A stretch of DNA of 64,000 nt from JBJXGV01 sp046160485 (GTDB taxonomy: Bacteria > Orphanbacterota > Orphanbacteria > JBJXGV01). The position numbers were made by a program, and so were the translations under genes. The notes below the pieces were generated by a model. That model did no database searches. It saw nothing but the letters and a program-made list of their open reading frames with translations, and was not told the DNA's origin. The stretch lies in NCBI GenBank assembly GCA_046160485.1, contig JBJXGV010000070.1, positions 1-64,000 of the forward strand. The letters are read 5' to 3'. Numbering within the stretch: the stretch's first letter is position 1; each line of letters starts with the position of its first letter. This document shows positions 42,514 through 51,428 of the stretch, one piece after another.

Positions 42514-44403
42514 CTAGAGAAGCGGCTTGCCGTCGAGGTCTGGCGGTATCGGCACGCCCAACAACTTCAAGATCGTCGGCGCCAGATCCATGATCGACGG
42601 CGTCGCACCCGCGAGCGGCAGCGCACGGTTGCAGAGCAGCGTTCCGCACGTGATCTCGGGGTCGAACGAGCAGTGATCCCCGCTCCACTTGCGCGCGTTG
42701 TCGGTGAAAACCTCGGACGGGATTCCGCCGAGCGCCGTCTGCCAAGAGACGCGGTAGCCGTCGACAAAGCCGACAATCAGATCGCCCGATTTGTGGACGT
42801 ACTCGCCGGAGAAAATTTCCTCGGGGCGATAGACCTTGCGCACGACGTTCTCGGGCGGGCGCCCGTTCGGCGTGTCCTTCAGACCGTAGATTGCCTTCTC
42901 GATCGACTCGCGCAACTCGCGCGCTTCCTTCCCGTGCCCGACGATCCCCTCGGCTTCGCGTCCCGCGAGATTGAGATAGACCTTGCCGAGCCCCATCGAG
43001 TACGCGCGCGTCTTCGACCAGTCGACGTTCGGCCAAAACGTGCCGCCGCCCGTCAGATCAGAAAGCGTGAATTCCTTGTCGGCCACGCCCGGATTCTTAA
43101 GCGCAAGCCAACCGTTCTGGTGCAGCCACGTGTTGATGTTGACCGCGCGCCGGAACGAATGGAATCCGTGATCCGAGAGCACGAACAACGTCGTGTCCTC
43201 GCCCATGAACTTCATCACTTCGCCGAGGAGGCGATCGAACTTTTGATAGACCTTGAGAATCTCGCCGCCCCAGAGCCGCTCTCCGTCGGCGGAGTAGAGC
43301 GGGTGCTCGCGATCGAGGAAGCGCCAGAACATGTGCTGCACGCGATCCGTCGAGTTCATGACCGAGATCACGAGATCGGAATCCATTTTGCGCAGCGCCG
43401 AGAGCGTGATGTCGATCCGCTTGTCGAACGCGTAGTGCAAATCTTCGAGGAACGCCTTCTCGTCGAGGCGCCCTTCGTTCAGGCCCCACGTGTCGGTCGC
43501 CCAGCCGAGCGTCTTGAACAATCCGATCTCGTCGGCAAGTTCGCCGGACCATCCCGCGGGATACGTGATCGCAAACGGCGGGTTCTTCGGATGAAAGTTG
43601 ATCGCGCTCTGGTAGACGCGCAGATGCGGGCGGATTGCACGCGGGTAAAAGCGAACGATCCCGCGCGCCGAGAAGAGCGGATTGACGGGGAACGCGACCT
43701 CGAACCACTCGCTCCACGTTTCGAGCGCGACAACGCGATCGGTTCCGCCCGCCGAAATGCGAATATGCGTATCGTCCACGACCTCGAAACGAAGCCCGAG
43801 CGTGATCTCGCGCGGCCCGAGGAGCTTCAGCTCCGCGCGCCCGTCGTTGAGCACGAGGCGCACGTTGCGCCCGCCGAGCTCCGTCGACGAGTCGGACTCG
43901 AGGTCGGTCGCATAGTAGAAAGACGTCCCCCACGAACCGCGCAGATCCGGAACGCCGAGCCCCGACATCATTCGGCCGCGCACCTTCTCCGGCGGAAACG
44001 TGACGGGTACTTGGATGATCGACACGGTGCGGCCGGCGCGGCTTAGGTAATCCCACAACGCGCCGCCTTTGCGGTTGTTGATCACCTCAGGCTTGCCGAT
44101 CGCGGACGGCTTTACCGACGTGATCGACAGCCGCGGCAGATAATCCTCCGGCGATCGCTCGAGGAAATCGAAGATCGACGTCTTCCCCGGATTCTTGCCC
44201 GAGATAAACGACGACCACGCGACGGGAGATTCGGCGGGCACGGTGGTGCCGAGATGCGAGTGGTGCCCCGAGGCGCGCAGGCGCGCGAAGTTCGGCAGAT
44301 CGCCGGACGCGATCCACTTCTCGACGAGGCTCGGCTCCATGCCGTCGCCGCCGAGGACGATCACCTTCGGGTGGCGCTTTCCCCAGCGGCCGAAGAGCTT
44401 CAC
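42514..44403 (-). CDS. alkaline-phosphatase-superfamily hydrolase (phosphodiesterase-like)
   Basis: Protein of 629 aa. VIVLGGDGMEPSLVEKW has the first metal Asp, VPAESPVAWSSFISGKNPGK the nucleophile region, STDRVQHMFW and FVLSDHGFHSFRR further metal ligands. The pattern is that of type I phosphodiesterase/nucleotide pyrophosphatase enzymes; a beta-rich insertion lies at about 190-300. The GTG start overlaps the DHH gene stop (GTGA). No signal peptide is evident, so it may act in the cytoplasm on nucleotides or phospho-compounds. Confidence 0.82.
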   Translation of the reverse strand: MKLFGRWGKRHPKVIVLGGDGMEPSLVEKWIASGDLPNFARLRASGHHSHLGTTVPAESPVAWSSFISGKNPGKTSIFDFLERSPEDYLPRLSITSVKPSAIGKPEVINNRKGGALWDYLSRAGRTVSIIQVPVTFPPEKVRGRMMSGLGVPDLRGSWGTSFYYATDLESDSSTELGGRNVRLVLNDGRAELKLLGPREITLGLRFEVVDDTHIRISAGGTDRVVALETWSEWFEVAFPVNPLFSARGIVRFYPRAIRPHLRVYQSAINFHPKNPPFAITYPAGWSGELADEIGLFKTLGWATDTWGLNEGRLDEKAFLEDLHYAFDKRIDITLSALRKMDSDLVISVMNSTDRVQHMFWRFLDREHPLYSADGERLWGGEILKVYQKFDRLLGEVMKFMGEDTTLFVLSDHGFHSFRRAVNINTWLHQNGWLALKNPGVADKEFTLSDLTGGGTFWPNVDWSKTRAYSMGLGKVYLNLAGREAEGIVGHGKEARELRESIEKAIYGLKDTPNGRPPENVVRKVYRPEEIFSGEYVHKSGDLIVGFVDGYRVSWQTALGGIPSEVFTDNARKWSGDHCSFDPEITCGTLLCNRALPLAGATPSIMDLAPTILKLLGVPIPPDLDGKPLL

Positions 44404-45422
44404 GCGAGTAACTCCCGCGATCGAGCCATCAGGTCCGATTCGAGCTGCTTGGCGGACGCGCCGTTCGGTATCGGCACTTTGCCTCCGGCCATCGTTCCGT
44501 GTCCGCCGGCCTTGCCGTGCGCGCCGACGATTCGACGAACCATCTGGCCCGCGCCGCGCGCGCGCGTCGTTCGCACGGAAAGGTAGATCGCGCCCTCGAA
44601 GCGTCCCATCACGACGACCCATTCGACCCCTTCGAGGCGGATCGCCATATCGGCGTATTCCGCGACGCGATCGGGATAGTCGAGATCGCCGAGCCGCGCG
44701 AGCGCAAGCCGTCCCTCGAGCGATGTCCCCGTTATCGCGGTCTTGAGCCACTCGAGGTAGTCGCGCGACAGAGGCGCGTTCTCGATACGCGACAAGAGCA
44801 CGCGATCGACGCGATCGAACAGCGAGCGATGAAACGCGATGTCGCGCGCGGTGGCTTCGCGCGAAAAGTCGAGCGTCTCCGATTTGATGCCGAGGAAGAG
44901 CGCGGTCGCGAGAGGCCGTTCGATGCGGATCTTCGCGGCGTCGAGGTACTCGCCGACGATCGTCGCCGTCGCGCCGATCGTCGGGCGGACATCGTAGTAC
45001 GCGACCGCGCGTGTCTCGTCGCGCAGCGGGTGATGATCGATCACGACGTCGGGAACACGGTCGGCGGGTATCGAGTTGTTCCCCGTCTCCGGCTGGGAGT
45101 CGACGAGCGCGAGCCGCTCGTAGCGCTCGAACGCGATCTGGTCGAGCGGTACGAGCGGATACCCGACCAGCGTCGCCATCGCGCGATTCTCCGGGCGTCC
45201 GATGATGCCGCCGTAGGCGACGTCGACGACGCGGCGCGTGCCGGCCTTGAAGAGCGCGCGAAGAGCCCAAGCACTCGAGAGCGCGTCCGGGTCGGGATTG
45301 TCGTGCGTAATGACGAGGATGCGCTTCGCGTTGCCGAGAGCGCGCGCAAGGCGCGCGAGCCGCTGCCGCGCGGCGTTGCCACTCACCGGCACGCCGCGCT
45401 CCCAGTCGCGCGCGAGCGCCAC
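44400..45422 (-). CDS. DHH/DHHA1 phosphoesterase (NrnA-like)
   Basis: Protein of 340 aa. THDNPDPDALSSAWAL is DHH motif I, VVIDHHPLRDET the DHH motif itself, and KAGGHGTMAGGKVPIP the DHHA1 substrate motif. Relatives degrade short oligoribonucleotides or pAp, or cleave cyclic dinucleotides. It begins with GTG 18 bases after the ferritin-like gene and overlaps the phosphodiesterase-like gene downstream, so the three probably share the promoter at 45971-45999. A second in-frame GTG about 12 codons later could be the true start. Confidence 0.85.
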   Translation of the reverse strand: MALARDWERGVPVSGNAARQRLARLARALGNAKRILVITHDNPDPDALSSAWALRALFKAGTRRVVDVAYGGIIGRPENRAMATLVGYPLVPLDQIAFERYERLALVDSQPETGNNSIPADRVPDVVIDHHPLRDETRAVAYYDVRPTIGATATIVGEYLDAAKIRIERPLATALFLGIKSETLDFSREATARDIAFHRSLFDRVDRVLLSRIENAPLSRDYLEWLKTAITGTSLEGRLALARLGDLDYPDRVAEYADMAIRLEGVEWVVVMGRFEGAIYLSVRTTRARGAGQMVRRIVGAHGKAGGHGTMAGGKVPIPNGASAKQLESDLMARSRELLA

Positions 45423-45440
45423 CGCACTGCCGGCGGAGGT

Positions 45441-45929
45441 TTAGCCTTCACCCAGTCGAGAGAGCTCGCCGCGAAGCCATGAGGCGTGCTTCCGCTCCTG
45501 CTGGATGAGTTCGTCGATCGCCCGGCGTGCTTCTTCCCGCTCGGCGAACGGCAAGAGCCCTTCATAGAAGCGAATGGCGTCCTCTTCCATGCGAATCCCG
45601 AGCCGCAGTGCGTCGGCGTCGGAGGTGATCGTTGCCATCTGCTCCCGAGGAGGGTTCTTACTTCCGAAAATTGTCCCCTGATAGAGCTTCTCTAGCGCGT
45701 CGAGAGATTTCGCTTCGCCGGGAGTCTCGGGCGCGTCGCCGCGGCTCGAGAAGTAGATGTCCTCGAAATCGTGGACGTGTTTTTCTTCGTCGGCCGCGAT
45801 TTCCGCGAAGACGCGCATCACCCCGGGGTTGAGGTTGAGCTCCCGCCCGCGCCGGTAAAATGCGAGTCCGTCTTGCTCGAGTTGGACGGCCACTCGAAAG
45901 ACATCAGCGAATGTCCAGGCGTAACCCAA
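45441..45929 (-). CDS. ferritin-like/rubrerythrin-like di-iron protein
   Basis: Protein of 162 aa, a four-helix bundle with two E-x-x-H-type half-sites: QLEQDGLAFY with AADEEKHVHDF, and RMEEDAIRFYEG with IQQERKHASWL. This is the Glu/His spacing of a di-iron centre; no rubredoxin domain is present. Such proteins reduce peroxide or store iron. The TTG start is secured by a strong Shine-Dalgarno (GGAGGAGACC) and a near-consensus promoter (45971-45999). Confidence 0.88.
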   Translation of the reverse strand: MGYAWTFADVFRVAVQLEQDGLAFYRRGRELNLNPGVMRVFAEIAADEEKHVHDFEDIYFSSRGDAPETPGEAKSLDALEKLYQGTIFGSKNPPREQMATITSDADALRLGIRMEEDAIRFYEGLLPFAEREEARRAIDELIQQERKHASWLRGELSRLGEG

Positions 45930-45970
45930 CGGTCTCCTCCGGGCGATCCGTGTCCGAATCGCGTGGCGCC

Positions 45971-45999
45971 ACTCTAGGTGGCTCGCTCTCTCGTGTCAA
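45971..45999 (-). promoter_or_regulatory. strong promoter of the ferritin-like gene
   Basis: Minus strand: perfect -35 TTGACA, 17-base spacer, -10 TAGAGT. The transcription start should lie near 45963, giving a leader of about 34 bases that includes GGAGGAG. Confidence 0.7.
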
Positions 46000-46045
46000 G
46001 TTGAAACACGGCAGCAACCGCAAGCAGCAGAAACAATTGCGAGGA

Positions 46046-46714
46046 TTACTGGAACCTCGCGATGCCCTCCGAAAGGAACGGATTCTCGATCCGCTCGCGC
46101 CCCACCGTGGTCGCTTCCCCGTGGCCGGACAGCACCGCCGTCTCGTCCGGAAGCGCCAGAATCTTCTCGCGAATCGAACGAAGCAGAATCGCCAGCGAAC
46201 CGCCGGGCAGATCGGTCCTTCCGATCGATCCCTCGAAGAGCGCGTCGCCGCTGAAGAGGAGGTGACCCGCGAGGAACGAGACGCTCCCCGGGCTGTGACC
46301 CGGCGTTTCGAGCACCCGGATCGCGTGCGAGCCAAGCGTAAACGTGTCCCCCTCCGCGAGGCCGTAGTCGACGCGCGGCGCTTCCATCGGCGGGATTCCG
46401 AGTGCGTGGCAGAACTCGCCGAGCCCATCGAGCAGGAAAGTGTCGCGCGCGTGGAGATAGAACGGGATCGCGAGTTCGCGCTGGAGCCGCGCCGCGCCGC
46501 CGACGTGGTCCGGGTGCGCGTGCGTGTTGAGGATCGCCTTCGCTGTCCACCGCTCGTTCGCGAGCAGATCGAGAATCGCGTCCTCTTCGCCGCCGGGATC
46601 GATGAGAACACACTCGCGCGTATCGCCGTCGGTTAACACGTATGTGTTCTCCGCGAACGGCTCGACGACGAACCGATGCACGAGGAGCGCGCCGCGCGGC
46701 TCATCCACCGACAT
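46046..46714 (-). CDS. metallo-beta-lactamase-fold hydrolase (glyoxalase II-like)
   Basis: Protein of 222 aa. NTHAHPDHVGG is the zinc motif H-x-H-x-D-H, with further ligands in ETPGHSPGSVSF, FSGDALFEGSIGRTD and LSGHGEATTVG. This arrangement is typical of the GloB/YcbL-type hydrolase group acting on thioesters such as S-lactoylglutathione or related glyoxal adducts. Its ATG overlaps the moaA stop region by 14 bases, so the two are co-translated, though no functional link is obvious. Confidence 0.88.
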   Translation of the reverse strand: MSVDEPRGALLVHRFVVEPFAENTYVLTDGDTRECVLIDPGGEEDAILDLLANERWTAKAILNTHAHPDHVGGAARLQRELAIPFYLHARDTFLLDGLGEFCHALGIPPMEAPRVDYGLAEGDTFTLGSHAIRVLETPGHSPGSVSFLAGHLLFSGDALFEGSIGRTDLPGGSLAILLRSIREKILALPDETAVLSGHGEATTVGRERIENPFLSEGIARFQ

Positions 46715-47681
46715 TGACGAAGCTCACCATGTTGCCCCAGCGCCCCTCGCCCAGGAAGTGCGACGGCGGCTTCTCGACGAGCGTTCGGCGAATCACCGCG
46801 GCGATCTCGCCGCGCCAATTCGGCGACGCGAGGTGCTGTGCGAGCGCCACGTTTTCCTCGGAGAAGAGGCAACTCCGCAATTCGCCGCGCGCCGTGAGGC
46901 GAAGCCGGTTGCAGTTCTCGCAGAAATTATGCGAAAGCGGGCTGATGAAACCGACGAGGCCTTTTCCGTCGCCGCGCGAGTAGTACCGCGCCGGACCGCC
47001 CCGCTCCTCGAGAACCACCTCGCGCCACGTGCCGTTCGCGCGAAGCCGCGCCTTAATCTCTTCGTTCGAAACGAAGCGGTCGGGCTGAAAGTCGGCGTTG
47101 GCCGCCGTCGGCATCAGCTCGATGAACCGGACCATAACGGGAAGCCGCGCGGAGAGATCAGCGACGCGTTCGATGTCGTCCTCGTTGACGCCGCGCAGGA
47201 TCACCGCGTTGACCTTGACCGGCGCCATTCCCGCTTCAATCGCCGCATCGAGTCCCGAGAGGACGCGTCCGAGAAAATCCTCGCCCGCCATGCGCACGAA
47301 GAGTTCGGGGTCGAGCGTGTCGATGCTGATGTTGACGCCCGAGACGCCGGCTGCCTGGAGCGGGCGCGCCAGCTTCTCGAGCAGCACCCCGTTCGTCGAG
47401 AGATGAATGGTTCGGATTTGCGGCAGCGCCCGAATCCCCGAGACGATTTCGAGGATGTCCTTGCGAAGAAGCGGCTCGCCGCCTGTCAGGCGCACGCGCT
47501 CGATCCCCATCTCGGCGAACACCGAAACGAGTCGAACGAAGTGGTCCGCGGAGAGGAAATTATCGTGCGGCGTAAAACCAGTCTTGCCGTCGGGCAGGCA
47601 ATACGTGCACGCCAGATTGCAGTTCTGCGTAACCGAGACCCGCAGATACGTGAGCCGCCGGCCAATGCCGTCGATGAGCAT
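46701..47681 (-). CDS. moaA: GTP 3',8-cyclase (molybdopterin biosynthesis)
   Basis: Protein of 326 aa. The radical-SAM cluster motif CNLACTYC lies near the N-terminus, RLTGGEPLLRKD binds SAM, and the second cluster comes from CENC and the Cys in RLTARGELRSC. The C-terminus ends in VNVGG, the Gly-Gly tail required for activity. It makes 3',8-cH2GTP, the first molybdopterin intermediate. The ATG follows AAAGGAG, and this Shine-Dalgarno lies in a highly structured leader (47688-47784). The XdhC gene elsewhere in the window also belongs to molybdoenzyme maturation. Confidence 0.95.
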   Translation of the reverse strand: MLIDGIGRRLTYLRVSVTQNCNLACTYCLPDGKTGFTPHDNFLSADHFVRLVSVFAEMGIERVRLTGGEPLLRKDILEIVSGIRALPQIRTIHLSTNGVLLEKLARPLQAAGVSGVNISIDTLDPELFVRMAGEDFLGRVLSGLDAAIEAGMAPVKVNAVILRGVNEDDIERVADLSARLPVMVRFIELMPTAANADFQPDRFVSNEEIKARLRANGTWREVVLEERGGPARYYSRGDGKGLVGFISPLSHNFCENCNRLRLTARGELRSCLFSEENVALAQHLASPNWRGEIAAVIRRTLVEKPPSHFLGEGRWGNMVSFVNVGG

Positions 47682-47687
47682 GACACG

Positions 47688-47784
47688 CTCTCCTTTCCAA
47701 GAAAGGGAGGCGACGCCGTTTCCGGCGCCACCCTATCGGCCGGTCGCTCGTAGCTACACGCCGTAGAGCGACGGGCTCGGAGAG
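47688..47784 (-). promoter_or_regulatory. structured moaA leader, candidate molybdenum-cofactor riboswitch
   Basis: Read on the minus strand, CTCTCC (47784-47779) can pair with GGAGAG (47693-47688), enclosing two hairpins: GTCGCTC/GAGCGAC, a perfect 7-pair stem (47743-47772), and a 10-pair stem with two G-T pairs capped by a GAAA tetraloop (47709-47732). The enclosing stem uses the moaA Shine-Dalgarno. An alternative stem, CTCC-C-TTT with AAAGGAG, would also sequester it. A GNRA tetraloop hairpin and a ribosome-site-blocking closing stem before moaA are what is described for Moco riboswitches. Assignment to that Rfam family is from memory of its features, not from a covariance search. Confidence 0.6.
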
Positions 47785-47823
47785 TTCAGAATAGAGCGAG
47801 GGTAGAACGGCGTGCGGACCGCG

Positions 47824-49194
47824 TCAAGACGAGGCGACAATTTCCTTCGTCGAGCGGCGCTTGACCGAAGTGAGGACTGGCAGTTCGAGATAGCGTTCGA
47901 CTTCCTCAGGGCTCTTGAGCGAGTGGTCGAGGTTCTCGAAGAAGAACGCGAGTCCGATGCCGACGAGAAGCGAGAGGATCGGACCGAGCGAGAGGCGCAC
48001 GAGGTCGCGCGGGTTCGACGCGCGGCCGTAGCCCGGCTCGCTGATCAAGAAAATGTGGTAGTCGGCCATGCTGCGCGCGCTCGCGAGCGCCTGGCCCTTC
48101 ATGTACGTCAGGTCGCCGAGCGACTTCTTGCTCGACTCGAGGTCCTTGTCGAGGTCGTTGAGGTCGCGGTCCATCATCGGGAGAATCCGGAGCCGCTCCT
48201 CGGCTTCGTTCATGCGGCGCTGCACGACATCGCGCTGCATCTCGATGCGCGACAACTCGTCCTTCTTCGCAACGAGAATGCGCGCCCGCTCCGACTCGGC
48301 GAACTGTTGAAGCTCCGCGATCTCCTTGTCGACCTGTTCGACCAGCGGATGGCGATCGGTGTACGTCGCGAGAAGCCGCTCGCGCTCCAACTCGCGGACG
48401 GAGAGGTCTTTCAGAACCGAGCCGAGGATTCCCGCGTCGACCCGGCCCCACGACATGAAACGCTGCTCGCCCCCAAGCTTGTCGATCTTCTCCTCGGCGC
48501 TGATCTCGGCGCGAAGCGCCACGATCTGCGTTTCGAAATTCACGACATCGTTGCGGAGCTGCGCCAGAACCGCGTACTGAATCCCGAGCTCGCCGGGGAT
48601 ATCCGCCACGTCGTTCTCTTGCTTGATCTCGAGCCGGCGGTTGAGGAGGTCCGTGACCTTCGCGCCCGTGCGCTGCAGCTCGGCATCGAAGAAGTCGGCG
48701 AGGTCCGGGACGGTGAAAAGCTCCTTGTGGTACTCGAGATACGCCGTAGTCACGGCCTGATTCACCTTGAACGATTCTTCGGGATCCTGCGACGTGTACG
48801 AAATCGAGAGCATGCGCGACTTCGGTATCGGCGCCGGCTTGAGGTTCGCGCCGATCACTTTGTATTTCGGCTCGCCCTTCGCGGCGGCGGAGTCGAGAAG
48901 CGCCTGAGCGCGCTCGATCACCGGGCGCGACTTGATCAACTCGCACTCGGAGGATGACAACTCGTCGGCGTTAAGCGGAACGATGACGCGGTCGATAGCG
49001 CTGCCGCGCTGCACGCCCCAGAGCATGATCTTCGAGTCGGAGGTGTAGACGATCGGCTGCAAGAGGAGCGCGGACCCGACGACGGTACTCGTCACGCCGA
49101 CCATCGCCAGAATCAACGCCTTCCTCCGGAAGATGACCATGAGGAAGTCGCGAAGAGATATCTGTGCTTCTTGACGTTCTGTGTACTCGGCCAC
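47824..49194 (-). CDS. Wzz/polysaccharide co-polymerase chain-length protein
   Basis: Protein of 456 aa. Membrane helix 1 is at about 25-47 and helix 2 at about 405-427, with a long periplasmic coiled-coil region between (for example ERERLLATYTDRHPLVEQ and ELSRIEMQRDVVQRR). The proline-rich stretch before helix 2 seen in Wzz is only weakly present (EPGYGRASNPRDLVRLSLGP). There is no kinase domain, so it belongs with Wzz/PCP-type proteins that set polysaccharide chain length. The GTG start has GGAAGG 7 bases upstream; a strong promoter lies at 49321-49349. Confidence 0.85.
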   Translation of the reverse strand: MAEYTERQEAQISLRDFLMVIFRRKALILAMVGVTSTVVGSALLLQPIVYTSDSKIMLWGVQRGSAIDRVIVPLNADELSSSECELIKSRPVIERAQALLDSAAAKGEPKYKVIGANLKPAPIPKSRMLSISYTSQDPEESFKVNQAVTTAYLEYHKELFTVPDLADFFDAELQRTGAKVTDLLNRRLEIKQENDVADIPGELGIQYAVLAQLRNDVVNFETQIVALRAEISAEEKIDKLGGEQRFMSWGRVDAGILGSVLKDLSVRELERERLLATYTDRHPLVEQVDKEIAELQQFAESERARILVAKKDELSRIEMQRDVVQRRMNEAEERLRILPMMDRDLNDLDKDLESSKKSLGDLTYMKGQALASARSMADYHIFLISEPGYGRASNPRDLVRLSLGPILSLLVGIGLAFFFENLDHSLKSPEEVERYLELPVLTSVKRRSTKEIVASS

Positions 49195-49320
49195 GCGTTT
49201 ACCTTCCAGACCCCGTAATTGACGAACGGCAGGTTCACATCGATGAAACTTCTCTGAATTGCTTATCGGGCGGGGCGGCGATCGAGATTAGGGAACATTT
49301 CGCCAGGAACGACGGAGGCC

Positions 49321-49349
49321 ACTATAAGAGCGTCCCCATAGGCCGTCAA
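49321..49349 (-). promoter_or_regulatory. strong promoter of the wzz-like gene
   Basis: Minus strand: -35 TTGACG, 17-base spacer, -10 TATAGT. Transcription should start near 49314, leaving a 5' leader of about 120 bases before the GTG, long enough for post-transcriptional control. The -35 box is 15 bases from the stop of the upstream gene. Confidence 0.7.
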
Positions 49350-49363
49350 GGCGCGCGGAACAC

Positions 49364-51424
49364 TCAGGGCGCGGGAGCCGCCGGCGCGACCGCGTAGACG
49401 CGATACCGCGGAGACTCGTACGCCACCGGCAGATCGAGGAGCCCTCGCGCGCGCGCCGCCGGGCCCGCGGCGGCGGTTGCCTCCAAATCGTGGACGACGA
49501 ACAGCGGCCCACCGCTTGCCGGGCCGGCAAGATCAGCCCGAGTCACGACGCCGCGAGCGAAGAGCGAGTCCTCGATCGCAGCGCGGCGATCGATCTCGGC
49601 GCGCGGATAGCCCCACTCGCGCGCGAGGTGATCGGCCCCGGCGAAAACGCGGCGGGGAGCCAAGACCGAGAGTCGCATCCGCTCGTGGACATCCGCGTCG
49701 CGGCACTGCAAGAAGATCGCATCGCGCGGTGTCGCGCGGCGCACCCATTCGTAGAGAGCCCGCTCCTCGGGGCCGACGCCGTAATCGTTCGGCAGCGCGA
49801 GGTAACCGAAGAGCATCGCGGCATTCGCGGGGACGAGGATCGCGGAAGCCAGAAGGAGGCGACGAGCGCCGGGGCGGAATCGCCGCGTCCAATCGGCCAG
49901 CGCCCAGCCGGCCGGAAGCGCGAGGCCGAGCACGAGGAAGTAGGGGTTCTTGTCCATCGTCTGCGCGCGCTCGCTCCCAGGAAGCCGCAGGAGCATTGCG
50001 AGAAGCACGAGCGCGACACCAGTGAACAATACGAATCGCCCCGAAGGCTCGGCGTGCCGGAAGAGATCACGGAATCGAAACGGCGCGAGTAGGAAGAAGG
50101 CGCTGCCGACGGCGGCGATGGCGACCGCACGCCGGACGTTGACGTCGAGGAGTTGAGAGAGCACCTCCTCGCGGCCGCCGACGCGCAGAAGGTACGGTGC
50201 GAAGAGCGCAGTGACCGCGACCGTCGCCAAAACCGGCAGCACGACGCGCCGAAGAGGAACGAGTCGAACGCGGGAATCGCCGAACGCGATCGTCGCGGCG
50301 AGACCGAGCCCCATTGCGGGCGCCAGGAAGAGCGCGACATCGGGATGGAATGCCCACACGCCCGCGAGCGCGATTGCGGCGAGCGGCGCAGCGGAGCGCG
50401 ACTCCCCCGCCACGGCGCGAGCGAAATAGAGCATCAAGAACACGGCGAGCGCGAGGCCGATCGAGAACGCGCTCCCAACGTAGAACTTCGAGAGAAAGAA
50501 CGGCTGCGCGCCGTCGAGCGGCGAGAGAAAGTCGATCCAGCGGAGAAGGTCGATCGGGAACTGATCGTAGATGCGCGCGAGTTCGGCGCCACCCTTTTCC
50601 GAGCCGATGAGCGCGCGCACCGCTTTGAGAGGCAGGAAGAGCCAGAAGAGCGCGTTCAATCCAAGAATGCCCATCAGCACGGCGAAGCGGTTCGACGCGG
50701 CGTCCGCACGGAATCGCGCGGAGAGCAGATGCAGGCCGAGTACGAGCGCAACGAGCGCCTGCACGTTGATCAAGACGAAGAACGGGAACGGCGACGACCC
50801 GGCCAGTTGCGACAGGCCCGCGAGGTACAGGTGGAATAGCCAGAAGTAGTGCAGCGGCAGGCCGGCGAAGAACGGATCCTGGGGCGGTATTCCGAAGTCG
50901 AGAATCTCGATGGCGAAGGCGGCGTGGAACCAGGCATCGGAGCGAACCCGCCACCATTCGCTCGCAATCGGCAGCGACGCGATGAGCGGCACGAGCGCCG
51001 CGAGCAGCGGCGCGACCGATCGCCAGTCGCGCGCGCGTTCATCCGCGGCCGGCGGCCGGATGCGGCGCGCGAGAAGCAGCGCGGCGGCGAGCGATACGGT
51101 CGTGCACGGAACAAATACCGCGCGCGGCGAGGATGCGACGGCGACGCCTGCTACATAGAGAAGGACCGACACGACGGGGCCGAGCGCCAGGGCAATGAGG
51201 ACGCCGTCGATGGAGCGCGCGTGCGGCGCGAAGAGCGCCCACAAGAGGATCCCGGGGATGACGGCCGCCAGCAGATAGGCGCCGAGTATCCGAGCCAGGA
51301 CGAATGCGGGGACGAGCGTGCCCGCGCCCCAGAGGAGCAACGCCGCGAGCGACGCAACGGTTGCGACCATGCGCGCGCTCGGAAAGCGGCGCGACTCGAG
51401 AGTTGCGTCGACGGTGCGGACCAT
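49364..51424 (-). CDS. large polytopic membrane protein, GT-C-like
   Basis: Protein of 686 aa with about 14 membrane segments through residue 540 and a soluble C-terminal tail. WWRVRSDAWFHAAFAIEIL (about 160-178) holds an Asp and His in the first large loop, like the catalytic loop of GT-C enzymes, and FYVGSAFSIGLAL lies later. The name of the family is not clear to me. It lies 4 bases after an O-antigen-ligase-like gene and before wzz, so a role in surface polysaccharide assembly, perhaps as a polyprenyl-phosphate-dependent glycosyltransferase, is likely. Confidence 0.65.
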   Translation of the reverse strand: MVRTVDATLESRRFPSARMVATVASLAALLLWGAGTLVPAFVLARILGAYLLAAVIPGILLWALFAPHARSIDGVLIALALGPVVSVLLYVAGVAVASSPRAVFVPCTTVSLAAALLLARRIRPPAADERARDWRSVAPLLAALVPLIASLPIASEWWRVRSDAWFHAAFAIEILDFGIPPQDPFFAGLPLHYFWLFHLYLAGLSQLAGSSPFPFFVLINVQALVALVLGLHLLSARFRADAASNRFAVLMGILGLNALFWLFLPLKAVRALIGSEKGGAELARIYDQFPIDLLRWIDFLSPLDGAQPFFLSKFYVGSAFSIGLALAVFLMLYFARAVAGESRSAAPLAAIALAGVWAFHPDVALFLAPAMGLGLAATIAFGDSRVRLVPLRRVVLPVLATVAVTALFAPYLLRVGGREEVLSQLLDVNVRRAVAIAAVGSAFFLLAPFRFRDLFRHAEPSGRFVLFTGVALVLLAMLLRLPGSERAQTMDKNPYFLVLGLALPAGWALADWTRRFRPGARRLLLASAILVPANAAMLFGYLALPNDYGVGPEERALYEWVRRATPRDAIFLQCRDADVHERMRLSVLAPRRVFAGADHLAREWGYPRAEIDRRAAIEDSLFARGVVTRADLAGPASGGPLFVVHDLEATAAAGPAARARGLLDLPVAYESPRYRVYAVAPAAPAP

Positions 51425-51428
51425 GCGA

